Source: Thysanoteuthis rhombus
Lineage: Eukaryota > Mollusca > Cephalopoda > Oegopsida > Thysanoteuthidae
Direction of reading: 5' to 3'
DNA: 64,000 nucleotides
Assembly: GCA_963457665.1 (NCBI GenBank)
Contig: OY735227.1
Location: forward strand, 43,871,742 to 43,935,741
Shown: one piece after another, positions 11,617-24,003 of the stretch
Position numbering within the stretch: the stretch's first letter is position 1
Layout of the letters: each line of letters begins with the position of its first letter
Translations under genes and position numbers: made by a program
Notes under the pieces: generated by a model
The model's database searches: none
What the model saw: the letters and a program-made list of their open reading frames with translations, nothing else
Told to the model about the DNA's origin: nothing

Positions 11617-12770
11617 ATATTCATCTAAGTGATATAGATATTTGCTGGGCAGATTGCCTGTTCAGCAGGAGGACTTGTGGTGCGATCTTGTTCCACTTGC
11701 TGATGTTCAGAGATTGCACATTGATTTAAGTAAATGGCCAAACACAATCTTTCCGTACATTTCCATTAAAGTTTTTCTGTGCATATAGAGTTTGATTATG
11801 ATAGTGCTAATCATAAGCAAAGGTGGAAGTTTTCCATATATCTTTATATATATACAGATAGTCCCCACGTTTAGAACGAGATCTATTCCTAAGTCTTCAA
11901 GTCTAATTTGTTGGTAAGTCAGAACAGGTACATACGATTCTGATTTAGCCTCAGTCAAATGTTTGTCTCAGTATATAGCATATATATTACTCGCAACTAA
12001 TTCTCCATTAAAATCATCTTCAGTTGCTGCATGTGCAACTTTTTCAATCATTGAAAAGGGTTTTGAGCCTTTCCTGGCATTCGAGTAAAGTTGATAGACA
12101 TTACACTAATTTTGATTGTGAAACCGAATCATCACTTGTCTTCCCATTTCGATCATTGGACGTCTGTGTTGCTTAGTAATGATTGTAGTTTTCATCAGGA
12201 CAGGTTCTTTCATAGTCGAACAAAATATTGGGTTTCTTTATGTAATAGATGTCAATGGCCAAATCAGTGATGTCATGCACGAATAAATAGTGACATACAC
12301 AGAAAGTGATGAGGAATTTATCTCCACTTCTGAAGCCGAAAACAGGTCGACATGTTTTGCGAAATTTTGCAAATCCCATTTACAGGAACAACTTTTAAAG
12401 GAGTTGAAATGGGATACGTTGTTTTGGGAATAATATTGAATGGAGAAATCAATTCTTTTTTGTTCACCTTTCAGTTTTTAATCAAGCTGGTGAATTTGAC
12501 CCTAGTGCAGCCGAGCTTGTTTTCTTCATTTTACGGTGCATTTGTAGACATTTAATAAGCTAGGCGTAGTCTGGCTCAAGGCCACAATAATGGGGCACTC
12601 TCTGCAGATCAAATCTACTTCAACAGAGAGGATCTACTATACTGTGTTATTTCCCATTGCTCTTTGATAGGCACCGTTTAATTTACAGCATATATTTTTT
12701 CTAAATGATTTTTAGTATAGGCGATATTCGCTAAACTGAACTAATACATAATGACAATAGTGATGGACCA
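11617..12770. other. Non-coding stretch with minor repeat traces
   Basis: No gene seen. 12490-12530 contains the GTGCAGCCGAGCTTG word found at the end of the family A repeats in minus orientation. 12560-12600 carries GGGGCACTCTCTGCAG and CTGGCTCAAGGCCACAATA, echoing a minus-strand family B repeat. Confidence 0.4.
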
Positions 12771-12774
12771 AGTA

Positions 12775-13095
12775 ACAAGCCTAGGCTGCTGCAGGGTCTA
12801 ACTCCACCAATACTTTGATCCCGACTGAAGATGAGAACTGCAACTTTTGTATTGTATACATAACAAATAAAAATAATATAAATATGTATGTTAAAATGTA
12901 TTTATTTATTAGAATGAAATAAACCCGTGTATATCTGTGGGATAATGTTTTGTTAGTATTTAACGTGTCAATTTACCTCACTCAGTAAGACAGCCTTCTG
13001 GCAATCTGCTGGTTGTGAGTTCAAATCTTGGTAGGTGAATATAGGTTTTACACATTGGTTTATACTGCTCATTCTGGTAGGGATTGTCAACTTCA
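12775..13095 (+). repeat. Family A repeat with internal tRNA-like module, copy 1
   Basis: Order on this strand: GGCTGCTGCAGGGTCTAACT head, an A+T-rich linker, AGAATGAAATAAACCC, then the tRNA-like box (CACTCAGTAAGACAGCC to GTGAGTTCAAATCTTGG, about 12975-13032), then a tail with TTTATACTGCTCATT and a GGGATTG. Four other copies keep this order. Because the tRNA-like box lies ~200 bp inside, it may be a composite of two repeats. Confidence 0.65.
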
Positions 13096-13194
13096 GACTT
13101 AGACAAAATCCTGTGAACTTGGTTCTATAGTTATGCAATGGTCTGCTGAATTGGTTTAACTTATGATCTATGACAGGCGACCATATATATACTC

Positions 13195-13296
13195 AGCTGA
13201 GCTCAGTAGTAGTGTGCTCTGTGAGAATCGAACTCACCCACGAACAAGCTATGGTTTGCTGTGCTAAGTTAGTACCCATTGCACTTCGACAGGCGA

Positions 13297-13332
<36 letters not shown>

Positions 13333-13340
13333 GAGCTCAG
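13195..13340 (-). repeat. tRNA-like module plus (TA)n
   Basis: Minus-strand reading gives GTGAGTTCGATTCTCACAG, a good B-box, preceded by GCAATGGGTACTAACTTAGC. The acceptor arm does not close. The word GACAGGCGACCATATATAT occurs twice around it (near 13173 and 13289) as a direct repeat, and (TA)n occupies 13301-13329. Confidence 0.55.
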
Positions 13341-14067
13341 GTAATACAAGGCAACGGTAATGAACTCCGTGGGGTCGAATGTACTCCACTAGTCTGCTAC
13401 ATATCGCTATATGACGTATGCCAAGATATTTACTAAACTCGGATTTGCATGGAGTGACAATAGTGGTGCTCTCGCAATGGTCCGCTTGACTGTTGCTACC
13501 AATTGCAAAACTGCAAGCTGTTTTTCTGATTCCTGTGTATGTATGGGAGAATAAATAAGATTGACTTACCCTTGCGTATGGAGCAATGCTTGGGATAATT
13601 CAAGGCGATGGAAAAAAAGATCAACGTTGGCCAGACGAATGTCATACAAATAAATAAGCAATAAAAATGAAGATGGGCTGGACTCATAGAAAGAAGAGAT
13701 GACAACTGAGAGCAAAATTCCTGTTTTCAATTTAATCTGATGCCTAAATCGTCGGTGTCTCAATGCTGAGTACTTCCCCTTCGTGGAATTCATTAGTACA
13801 ATGAGAACTACCATACGGTGCCCACCTCTTTTCAAAGTAACCTGCATACTGGGTTACATGGTACCAGCAGTCAAGAGTAATCTCTGATCTGATTTGATTG
13901 CAAGGAGTGAAACCAGTCTGCTTTAGAGGTTCTACACCTGGTTTGGAATCAGAGTTATTCGTTTCTTAGACTAGTTGCTAAATAAGGTTAGTGATCCCAG
14001 TCTACCAACTATTTATTCATTGCTAAAGGGATATCGAGGTTGAAAAGCACAGTTTGTCTTTCCATTT

Positions 14068-14523
14068 ACGTATAATCCTAAAAAGAAGGGTATATAACCA
14101 ATGCTTCCTCCAAATAGCCACTTATGGAGCTGAAACATGGAACCTAACCAAGAGACAAATCCGCAAATTGAGAATCATGCAACGTGCACATGAAAGAATT
14201 ATGCTTGGCCTTTCATGGAGAGACCACAAGATAGCACAGTACATCTGAGAAGTGACAAGAGTCAGGGACGTCATAGAATCCATTAAAAATCTCAAATAGC
14301 GGTGGGCTGGCCATGTTGCAAGAATGGCAGACTACCGATGGACATCACGACTCACGACATGGATCCCCCGAAATCACATGCGCAACCGAGGCCGGCAGAA
14401 TACTAGATGGAGAGACTAGCTAGACAAGTTCAGAAAGTACTGGCTCCGCGACGCCCATGATATAGAACTGTGGTGAATCCTTGGAAAGGTCTATGTCCAA
14501 CGACGGACGTTAAAAGAATGATG
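14068..14523 (+). pseudogene. RTE-clade retrotransposon relic (3' end of pol)
   Basis: The open part (14054-14248) reads YGAETWNLTKR, then RAHERIMLGLSWRDHKIAQYI, the block that follows the reverse transcriptase domain in RTE elements. After a stop near 14247, plus-strand frames still give RVRDVIESIK, GHVARMADYRW, TTWIPRNHMRNRGRQNTRW and LGKVYVQRRTLK. The copy is 5'-truncated and lacks endonuclease and RT. It ends at TTAAAAGAATGATGG without a long tail. Confidence 0.85.
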
Positions 14524-14789
14524 GAGGCATAGGCGTCCACTTGGGGGTGCAAATGCCCCCTCTTGATTAGGTTTTCTCGCCGGGGGCGTGCAGCTTTGAA
14601 AGTTAGTAAATGTTCCAGCTTGAAAAAGCCGGGGTCTCATGTTGAGTATTTCATTATCGTATAAATGGGTCATTGTGGACAGTGACATCTTAGGGCGGGT
14701 CACAACTAAGGCACTCTGTAGTCTTTCACCTGACAACATCTGGATATATTTCCCCCAATATATCCTTCCACACCTCCCGTTTAGAAAAA

Positions 14790-14935
14790 TGGCAGCTGAT
14801 GCTCATAGCGAAGGTGTGAATTCATGCTTTTCCCAAGTACGAAATGAACACCGACAGTCCCAGCCGGGATTTGAACTCGGTTCGCCAATTCCACTTCCTA
14901 TGCTGTTAACAGCCAGGTCATTCATACCTCCCCAC
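14790..14935 (-). repeat. tRNA-like dispersed repeat (family C)
   Basis: On the minus strand it reads TGGCTGTTAACAGCATAGGA, then GAGTTCAAATCCCGGCTGGG (B-box). A second copy lies at 46805-46975 with the same flank words (CACTTCGC, GGATTCATG). The acceptor stem is not formed. A SINE origin is inferred. Confidence 0.5.
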
Positions 14936-15269
14936 ACGCGTATTTACATACGGACATGTATTGCCAACTTTATTCTACCTGCGGAGATGAAAATAACTCG
15001 AACGAAATCTTAACCTCGTTTCCGTGTTTCAACCATCTGAGTTTTCTTGCCCATTTTTTCAGCCTTTTCATTTGTCTTCCTCTCTTATCGCAAATTCTAA
15101 CATGCCTCTCGAGAGCAGAAGGGTAAAACAAAACAAAAAAAGCACACTTTTTAGCAGCTACCCCGACAGACGATGTAAAGAAAGCTATATTAGTAGCCTT
15201 CAAGCCCTCTTAGTACTCTCGTCTCTTCCGCCATCTTATTTTCCTCCTTCCTTTCTATCATCGGTTCCA

Positions 15270-15730
15270 ACCTGGATTGCTATTTTAGCCATTTTATGGT
15301 TAAATCTGGCCATTTTTAGGAGTATCTGGCCATGAACTTTTTGATTTGGCCACATTTAAATTTCTTGCTATTTCCACATAGTAATATTATTTTGATAAAT
15401 TCTTTTTTTTTTATGTGTACCTAAATATCGCAATTAGTTATGAGCAATCATTAAGAATGCCTTTCCCATAAAAATATTTATTTTCATTGTGATTTTCCAG
15501 TTGCATTTTATAATCGCAATTTAATACTCAGACCATTACGATAAAGTAGCTATAAAAAGCAGCTAAAAATTTTAGATAATTGCTGTATTTGAAGAAAAAA
15601 AATATTTACAATCATTCATTTAATAAACATGTAAAATAAAATAATTGCTTTTACAAATAATCTTCGCATTTGACCATTTTTCAACGCGTTTTTAGGGCCA
15701 GAAAAATCTCCAACTATTTGGCAACCCTGC
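15270..15730. mobile_element. Possible short element with GTTGCCAA-type ends
   Basis: The right end TTGGCAACCCTG (15718-15729) is the inverse of the CAGGGTTGCCAA terminus seen elsewhere. The left end CCTGGATTGCTATTTTAGCC is a poorer match. The interior is A+T-rich with repeated TGGCCAT words and no ORF. Related ends delimit 31399-31591, 36680-36770 and 38808-39043. Confidence 0.4.
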
Positions 15731-16260
15731 CTCTAACATACTTCTTCCTACTCCCTCCGTAAAGGGATGCGGAAGAGAGATTATCATATTATCACGGCTT
15801 TGGAATGTATCTGGGACCTATCCGGCCAGATTCAAGAATAAAGACCAAATTTGAAGACCCTTCCTTCCTCTTTTCAACTGCTCTGTTTATAATAAGACCC
15901 AACAATGGGGGACTAAACCCTCCTGGTTTTATTGGCAAACCTACAAGTTCTTAATTCTTTCCGCTTCTAAGTAAATAGGAATCGACTTTACGCAGTCAGT
16001 GCGTGTGAGTGAATCACACTGATGTGTTGCGTAGCGTTGTTTTTGTAGGTACCTACCTCTACTGATTGACGGAAAAAGGAAGATTTATATTTAAATGAAA
16101 AAAGAATGAAGATGTTTTAACTGTTCAAAACTAAGTTAAAAAAAACAAACAACAAACGGAAAAAAAACCCAGATGTTCTTCCGAAAGGTAAGCTTACTTA
16201 TTTAATTTAGTTTTTTTTTTAAATTAATTAATCTAACAAGAACATGATTAGTTATCGAAA
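15731..16260. other. Non-coding stretch
   Basis: Poly-A and poly-T interruptions; no gene or repeat recognised. Confidence 0.4.
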
Positions 16261-16267
16261 TTTATTG

Positions 16268-16535
16268 GTGGCCTCACAATAGCGCTCTGGTTAGTAAGCT
16301 TCTCTTGGAGACTAATTCGCTAAATTAAGTGAGTTCGATACTCACCGGGTGACCCATCACTGTGGCCTGGTACCAGACTAAGCTTAGCTTAGAATAAACC
16401 CACATAATAATTTATTGGGAGTCTAGAATAGCAAGATGATATCTCAGACCAATTCGCTAATTTAGTGATTTCGATCTTCACTGGGTGGACCACAATTGTA
16501 GTCTTGTACAAAACCAAGTTAAACTTGATAAATAC
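16268..16535 (+). repeat. Two tandem family B tRNA-like repeats
   Basis: Copy 1 (16268-16390) contains GCTCTGGTTAGTAAGC, GTGAGTTCGATACTCACC and ACCAGACTAAGCTTAGC. Copy 2 (16410-16535) contains CCAATTCGCTAATTTAGTGA, TTTCGATCTTCACTGGGTGG and AAACCAAGTTAAACTTG. Head-to-tail spacing is about 145 bp. Confidence 0.6.
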
Positions 16536-16539
16536 TTAT

Positions 16540-17012
16540 TGTGGAACTCAAGTGTTAAGTCTGGAGTTAACTTTCCAACTGTCACAACAACAAGAGCAAT
16601 CCTCTCCAAAATTAGGTGTGTAAAACCCACATTTACCTACCGTGATTTGAACATCACGACCAACTGATTACCAGGAGGCTGTCTTACTGATTGAGCTAAA
16701 TTGATAAGACATTAACGAAAATTCGTCGTACGGATAAGCACGGGCTTATTTCATTTTAGTAGATATTTTTTTAATTATCAATGCTGACTAGTTTTTTTAC
16801 TTACATCCATTCAATTGCTTTCATCACAAATTAGTCAAAATTAATAATAATGTTGCAATACTTCATCCAAGAAAAGAAAGATTTTAAAAATGCATTTTTA
16901 ATAACGAATTATTTTTATAATTTTTTGTTTATTATATACAATGCAAAAGAAGCAGTAATCATCGGAATAGAAGTTGGAGTGGAGTTTGACCCTGCAGCAG
17001 TCAGTCTTGTAT
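16540..17012 (-). repeat. Family A repeat with internal tRNA-like module, copy 2
   Basis: In minus orientation it has the head (CAAGACTGACTGCTGCAGGG at about 17012), the linker, the GAAATAAGCCC block near 16750 and the tRNA-like box (about 16620-16705, with GTTCAAATCACGGTAGGT). The 99-codon frame at 16850-17149 overlaps this repeat and is not a gene. Confidence 0.65.
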
Positions 17013-17165
17013 TAATCTCCGTTACCCTCAACACAATCGGTTTACTCATTGTTGCTGGGTTTAGTTTATTCATGTGTTCTGACATTTGTGTCAATTTGTC
17101 TATCTATTCGGATTTCACCCAACCCTTACCATTCATAGGAAGAACTTAAAATGTTGCACATGTAT

Positions 17166-17180
17166 ACACACACACACACA

Positions 17181-17219
<39 letters not shown>

Positions 17220-17230
17220 AAACACACACT
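17166..17230. repeat. (CA)n microsatellite
   Basis: About 60 bp of CA with few interruptions. Confidence 0.95.
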
Positions 17231-17287
17231 TCTCCCATTGAGTTGGGAAAATGTTTTCTTTTTGAATTTTGAGAATTCCCCTCTAAA

Positions 17288-17500
17288 ATAGGTTTTTACT
17301 GGTGAGTTATTGAACGTAACCATGTAAATTCATACTCAACTGGTCACTAGTTTGTGCCCGCTTGTTTTTTTTTTTTTTAGTGATCTCATCCCAACAAAAG
17401 GTGAGAGAAGTAAATAATTCATTGTTCACCTCTTTTTCGAACTTTCATATTGATTACCCCAACCCAGCATATATGGATGGGGGTGAAACATTATTACCCG
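17288..17500 (+). repeat. Family M1 TIR element, fragment
   Basis: GGTTTTTACTGGTGAGTTAT, TTTAGTGATCTCATCCC and TCATTGTTCACCTCTTTTTC follow the interior order of the 6849 and 47809 copies. Confidence 0.5.
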
Positions 17501-17730
17501 TGAAGAATCCACAGATAGATTTGAATTTTTATGAAATTCAATATCGAGATTATTTCAAGTGGTTTCCACACATTCTTTTACTATAAGGTTTATTGGTTTA
17601 CTACTCTAAAGCTGTTGATATTAAGTTGAGGGAATGGGGGAGGGTACGCGGGGGCACAGCATATACCTACACCTCAGTTTCCAATGTTTTTGTATGTTCA
17701 GTGTCTACGAATGGAGATATCACTGTATAC

Positions 17731-17835
17731 CACCCTTACCGTACACCTAGTTCCCAACTCCCCACTCCCCCTACCTTATCGTATACCTAGTTCCCCAAAC
17801 CCACCCTTACCGTATACTTAGTTTCTAAAACCCAT
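17731..17835. repeat. Minisatellite, three ~35-bp units
   Basis: Three units of the form CTTACCGTATACCTAGTTCC followed by a C/A-rich spacer, starting near 17733, 17772 and 17804. Confidence 0.8.
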
Positions 17836-19220
17836 CCCATCACTGTTTATAGTGAAAATAAACTATTACGTCATATAAATTTTATCTGAGCTTCTATTGA
17901 AAAGTGACTGCGTTCGTTTAAGTGGAAGAGACCATTGTTTCAAATTGTGAATTGGAGATATTGTTATAAGCAAAATATAAATATAAGTTAGAAAGAGGAA
18001 CATAAACAGTAAAGGTCAAAGTTCATCATATAGAGCAATTTGACTGGGCTAAATTTGACATAAAGCCGATTTTATTATAGGGTACCTACTATGTTATCAA
18101 AAAACTCGTTGCAAACTATTGTTTACGGGCTCGATCTTCACTTTTCATGGACGTGGCTTGATTCCACGTTCAGTTTTGCCCAACAACTATCTCAATGATA
18201 AATGAAGCAATTTAAGGGAAAAGGTTAAATATATTTATACAGGTGTGTGTTGCCCAACGTCCGACCGCATATACGTCCGAGGTCCGATAAGGTTTTGATA
18301 TAGTTGAAAAACCTCGATCGGCAAACGGGTTATAGCGGACGTTAGCAGACAGTGGCTTTCGAAACGTAAACAAAGCTATCATGCTGCCAGACCTATAATG
18401 GTACCGGACATATCAACAGTGCATACTGTACATAATACTCGATAGCAATATCAAGGATAGATGCAAATTCTCCTTCCTAACGAGTGATAATATTTTTTCG
18501 TGTCGTTTGCAATAACATAAAGATGACTGCAACACTTGTGAAAACTTCGATATCACACTCTCAAAACGTAATTATTGTTTGTTCGGAGTTTTTTGGAGAT
18601 GTGTTTTTATTTTTTGTTAAAAAGAACAAGTCTAACTTTCTGTCTAATTTTTGAAATCATTAACTGCTTCGTATAATTGTTTAAGGACTTTCTATATATT
18701 TCTGCTTACGTTATTTCAGGGAATTTTTTTATTGCGTACTTAAAGTAATGCATTATTACTTTAATCTGTTTATATTTTTCTAAGAGTTCAGCACCATTAA
18801 ACATGATTCTCTGACATTTTTACTTGTATTTTTGTCCTCATAAATTCCTTTATCAATTTTTGGGTTATTTTTTCTATTGAAATTTATAACAACGAACTAT
18901 GTAAATTGAGGTGAAAATTTGTCTGTGTTTCTTAATACATATCTCTGATATACGTTACATATATTATTCAAAATGTATTCTATTTAGAAATGTTCACATT
19001 ATGCGAAACTATTTGCAAACATAGTACATAATTTCGACTATTTAACCAGTACTAGTGGTGTGGCTATGATACTGTATGCCATAATTACAGTATTATACGA
19101 TGTTGAAGGAAACTAACAATAACTAAGTTACTTTTTAAAAATGTATGTGTCTATGTTGATGAAACAATGTGTGTTTCTATAAATACGTCCTTTGTGCGAA
19201 CGTACATGCATGTTTCCTTT
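17836..19220. other. Non-coding stretch; possible small TIR remnant
   Basis: No gene. Near 18250-18350 AACGTCCG occurs in inverted orientation (AACGTCCGACC and CGGACGTTAGC) around a ~100-bp centre that also has CGTCCGAGGTCCG. This may be the remains of a small TIR element, but the arms are too short to rely on. Confidence 0.35.
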
Positions 19221-19221
19221 G

Positions 19222-19259
<38 letters not shown>
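19222..19259. repeat. (GT)n microsatellite
   Basis: About 38 bp of alternating GT, followed by scattered TGTGTG to 19340. Confidence 0.95.
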
Positions 19260-19260
<1 letters not shown>

Positions 19261-20420
19261 TTCATTTGAGTGTCTGTGTTTCAGTTTCTGTGTGTGGTAT
19301 GTTTGTATTCCTGTGTGTGTGTTAATGCATGTGTGTGCCGATATTTAGTGAGTGTTTATTTACGCGTGAGTATCGATATTTACGAAATAAAAAAATCGTC
19401 CTCGACTTTACCCAATAAATCGAGCGCTACTGGCATCACTCAACTGCTGGTCACTTATACACCCTGGTCGCATGGACAATCAACGTTTTCTCTTTTACCT
19501 TTCCATCAGATAAAAGCAACAAATAACTGCCTTCCATAGACTGGTACAGCGTTATCGATGATTTTATAAGTTGATTGGTTGCTCTAAAAGTGGCAAGAAC
19601 AAACATTTTGCGGTGGGTATCAATCAGGTAACCGAAATAGGTTCAGAGAAACCATAATACAACAACCAGGTGTCAGGTATGAGCAAGGAATTGGCCTACA
19701 GAATAATCTTCATCTACTTGACATTTGTATGGGGCCGTCGTTCTGCCGACTGTTCGGCATTCCAGGAATTATCCGAATGAGTATCCTAATCTTTATTGTT
19801 TCGGTCACAACATTTCGGCCGATGTGTTCTCCGTCCGAAATGGAGCTATCAGAACAACTAAGACGAGAATAACTCATAGAATAATGACAATATTTAATCT
19901 TAGTACTTCAGATAACACATCTTGTTTTGACTTGGTATTCATCCTGTTTTTCAAGACGCACTTGAAAATGTATCAACATTTCACAATATGCCCGTTGGTG
20001 TTATGGATCGAAGGCTGTGTACAAAAGTAAAATAAATGTAATTTTCTTTATCCCGAAATACTTTTGTAAAACGGAGGCACGTCTTGAAGGCTTGCGGGTA
20101 TAGAACTTGAACTTAGCCTGATCTGACACAAGTGGTCAGTTATAGAGCATCACTTAAAATTTATGTAGTATACTGGAGATTTCGATTAACAATACAAATA
20201 CTCACTAGATGTGTGTATGAAATACTGGTAGAAGACTGAATATCCGAAACCCTTTGTTTTCGAACCATACTGGGTTATCCATTTCGCTGTACCAACTGGT
20301 CCTGTGTGTGTAATTCAATAATTCACATCTGAACCTATAATGATGCGCGTATCTCTAAAACATTAGGACTATTAGAAACTTGCGTAAAGCAAATATTAAC
20401 ATAGTCTGGTTGGTCACTCA

Positions 20421-20886
20421 TTAGAAACCGTCACGTCTATTGGCAACATGCTATAGTGGAGATCAATTTTTAAAAATGGAAAAACGGGGGTCAATGAATG
20501 AGTTACATCTCAAGTATTTCGTTTGGCAGTGATCACAAAAAAAGTTTAAATTTAAAAAAAAAAAGTGGGCACAAACTGTGATCAATTTAGCATAAACTTA
20601 CATTACAGATTGTCCTCCTACCCCAACAGCAACAAAAAGTATTTTTTGTAGACATGATAGAGAATAAATGTTAAAGTTTTTAGCTCTCTTGCTCTACTGG
20701 TGCGGCCAGCCAGCCAGATTCACTTGAAAACAAAAGAAACAAATGTTGACAGATCTGGTTTACAGTTTCTAATAGAATTCATAAAACTATTTTTCCCAGA
20801 ACAATGCACAACCAGCCAACCAGATCAACTAAAAAAACTGGATAAGTCTACAGAGGACAGATTTAGTTGACGGTTTCTAATATTAA
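20421..20886 (-). mobile_element. Short TIR element, family M1, copy 3 with duplicated end
   Basis: Starts TTAGAAACCGTCACGTC and reaches the inverse terminus (ACAGTTTCTAATAG) at 20772. The terminal ~110 bp, from CAGCCAGCCAGATTCACTTG to TTTCTAATA, is then repeated in diverged form to 20886. The interior matches the 47187-47560 copy. Confidence 0.6.
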
Positions 20887-20889
20887 TTT

Positions 20890-22078
20890 ATATGATTACA
20901 CGCAATAAATTGATATAAATGAGACAGTTCATCAAAATAAATGAGACTGAAACAGCTTTGTTAATAAAACAAATACAGTGGTGTATTAACAAGGGATTTG
21001 AAGTATTAACATTCCTAACGTTACAAATTGTACAAATTCTTTTTGCACTATACTATAAATTAGAATGGTGAGTCAGGTTTACTGGTTTCAAAATTGGCAG
21101 TTGCCTCATAGACTTGTAATACCCTCATAGACTTGTAATATTTAAGGGGCACCATCCTACTCTGAGGTACCCAATTGCTGTCTCATTAATCTTGGAAGAG
21201 TCCTCCTCGCTAATAATTTTCCGGGATTGACTTCTACTCTTTCCTCCTTAATAGTTGGAGGGAGGGGATGACTGTAGATTTGTCAAAATTTTCCCATCAA
21301 AAGTCAACTATTGTAAACAATGCAAGGATAAGAACTTGGCTAAACAAATAGTCTGATTTTTCTTCGAAAACAAAAGAATATTTTTGCTCCTGTCGATACT
21401 GTACGTTTTTACTTTTGGTGTGCCTCCACCACACCTACAATAAATCTTTCGCTAATGACTTTGTTTTGTTCAGACCCTATTACATTGCATCGGTGGCCAT
21501 AGTTTACTACATCCCGGTATATCCCCCAAGGCGCTTATTAGATTGTGACAGATTCTCTAACCACCTGTTTATTCCGACTCCCTCTGTCGCTTATCAAATT
21601 GTGATAGATTTTCCTCTCACACTCTGCATACCCCAGCATTTAGGCATCTTAGAGTACTTACTTGAAGTTGGAAGGATTTGTACATCGACCACAACTTTGG
21701 AACTCATTATTCTTGGCCATCTTATCAGACATATCGTCGAGATGAAGTCACTTTGATCTTTGTGAGAGCTGCGAGAAATTCAAGAGTTCGATCATATTTT
21801 TCTCTGGATTGAAAGAGGAACCGGGCCATCGGTTGCTGGAAAATCGATGGTGTTTCTGTACAACAACTGCAGCTTAAATATCTGTCACTTGGATCTGTGT
21901 ATTATCCCGACTGGTTTAGACGCAAAAACGTTCATAAAATGGTTGGGTTAAAAGGTTCTACTCAAAGCGGATATGATATGCACTTCACGAAGACCGTAGA
22001 GTGCATAGGTTGGAACGTTGTAATCAACATAACAAATATGAAGATATATTTTCAAGTTTTTCCCGTGAAACTATTTCA
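20890..22078. other. Non-coding stretch with one weak internal duplication
   Basis: CGCTTATTAGATTGTGACAG (21532) recurs as CGCTTATCAAATTGTGATAG (21589), a 57-bp offset. A 113-codon open frame spans 21415-21756; it has no recognisable domain and I regard it as chance. Confidence 0.4.
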
Positions 22079-22079
22079 T

Positions 22080-22081
22080 CA

Positions 22082-22130
<49 letters not shown>

Positions 22131-22131
22131 C

Positions 22132-22162
<31 letters not shown>
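22080..22162. repeat. (TTA)n followed by (GTA)n
   Basis: About 50 bp of TTA units switching in phase to about 30 bp of GTA units. Open frames across it are homopolymeric artefacts. Confidence 0.97.
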
Positions 22163-22164
<2 letters not shown>

Positions 22165-22689
22165 TTTACTCTATTTTTTGTGTTGCTTTCAATCGCGACA
22201 CTCTGGGTTGATGCATTTGTCGACCGTCAAAGTCGACAGCACAAGACTAAAAATAACCGAGTAGCTGCTGATATGACTTGAACTCGAATGCAAATTCCAA
22301 GTTTCGTCAGAAGCTACGTCATCATTACGATATTTTCGCTGTTTTCGAAAACGGTCGAAGATTATGTCGACCTAGTGTTGGGATTAAAAGCAACAATAGA
22401 CAAAAACTAGTAATAAAATGATGATGCTGAAAATTAGGGTATCTGACTGAATAATCCATTGAATATTGACAATACGTCTTTTTGGCTCCATAAAATTATA
22501 TCTAAAAGCGGTTACACCCATTGTCATCCTTGAAAGAGGCCAAACTGTCACGTCAAAGCTTTTATTCACTCTTGCATGAACAGTGAGAGAACAGATACTG
22601 AATTCATATAAGCAAGTGCGTAGATGCCAACATTACTATTTTAGCATGTGAACAGATATAGCAAATGAAGTTATTTTTTACACAAAGCT

Positions 22690-22785
22690 GCATCCACTGT
22701 GGATCGAACTCACAACCCAGTTATAGTGGTGCAATATCGGCTTGTAAACTGTTTCATCACGACGAGATGCCCAGGTATAGCAAAT
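22690..22785 (-). repeat. tRNA-like module, minus strand
   Basis: The reverse complement gives GTGAGTTCGATCCACAGTGG (B-box) preceded by a CATCTCGTCGTGATG segment. No closed acceptor arm. The surrounding 22163-23380 stretch has no gene. Confidence 0.4.
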
Positions 22786-23380
22786 ATGATATTGATAATT
22801 CAAAAAGTTGATAATTTACAATTTATCGGTCTTCTGCAAGAAACCTTATTCAAAATATTAACATCATAGACATGCTTAGAGAGTAGAAACGTAGATTCTG
22901 TCCTGCTCCTCACTGAAGAATTTGTAACAGCCAACAGTCGGTCACTAGGAAAGATGGGGATCATTTATATGAATGAAAATTACCATAGTAACATTAACAT
23001 TTGAAAGACTAATTTGCATATTCAACCACTGAATTCAGCAATTTTTGACAAAGATTGGTCCTCGAAAGTTATAGCAATCATCCTCCATGTTGTAGATTGA
23101 AGATCTGGAAGAAAGGGATTGTCTGTGGTCTCGAATTAATGCAAGCATTACTGACAGAATATAACTATAACGAGGGTGGATCAATAAGACCAAGTCCGAC
23201 TCGTAGCTATTGGCTGAATTTCGATCTAAAATTCTCACTGTATAATGTTCGATCTACGTTATTGATATTTACCTCTGAATCAAGTGCATTTAGAAGAAAG
23301 GAGATTAAGTTGAAGAAAAATTGTTGTGTAGAATAAATGTTTTCCGTCAATAGACTACGAACCTATTATACGATTACCTA

Positions 23381-23403
23381 AACACACACACACACACACA
23401 CAT
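23381..23403. repeat. (CA)n microsatellite
   Basis: Short CA run. Confidence 0.9.
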
Positions 23404-23719
23404 ATCTATATATAATTTCATTTTTTATTATGGAGTTCATTAGTTGTTTTACCATTGCCTTATTTCAATCCTCTCACTAAATTTCCGAACAGTAGAGTAT
23501 CAGCTTACTTAAAAAATACATATTGACTTTGATCTATGTTATTTGTTTTTTGTTAATTGTGTTTTAACGAGACACACCCATCACTGGTTTGTGGGAAAAC
23601 AGTTGGTAAATGGCTTCTATAGCACGGTCAAGGTTGTTCTACAGAGATTACTTTGGTGTGAACGCCTATGGAAAAAGACAAATACCTCCGAAATCCCCAC
23701 TTCCCACATTTAACTTCCT

Positions 23720-24003
23720 TTAAACCAGACGATCCCAATAATCCTAAACAGAAGAGTATACAACCAATGCATCCTCCCAATAATCACTTATGGAGCTGAA
23801 ACATGAAACCTAACCAAAAGATAGAATAACAAACTGAGAAGCATACAACGCGAGCATGAGAAAATCATGCTCAACCTTACATGGAGGGATCACAAGACAG
23901 CACAGTATATTGGGAAGAAAACGGGAGTCCATGACATCATAGAAACTATTAAAAAAAACTCTCTGTCCAACGACGGACGTTAAAAAACTGATGATGATGA
24001 TGA
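23720..24003 (+). pseudogene. RTE-clade retrotransposon relic with internal deletion
   Basis: Begins AACCAGACGATCCCAATAAT, exactly as in the 45918-46515 copy, and continues through the GAAACATGAAACCTAACCAA and ACATGGAGGGATCACAAG blocks. Near 23955 it jumps over about 200 bp to GTCCAACGACGGACGTTAAA and ends in a (TGATGA)n tail. The jump removes the HVAR/TTWIPRD part. No intact frame. Confidence 0.85.

Noticed and set aside
16850..17149. 99-codon frame with hydrophobic stretches that could pass for a membrane protein
   Set aside because: Its middle coincides with the family A repeat head (CTGCAGCAGTCAGTCTTG), which recurs at 25240 and 27355 without an open frame.
18245..18355. Small TIR element with AACGTCCG ends
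   Set aside because: Inverted match is only about 8 bp plus scattered bases; below what I would trust without further copies.
21415..21756. 113-codon plus-strand frame
   Set aside because: No domain, no splice context, and it covers a 57-bp internal duplication; consistent with chance in A+T-rich DNA.
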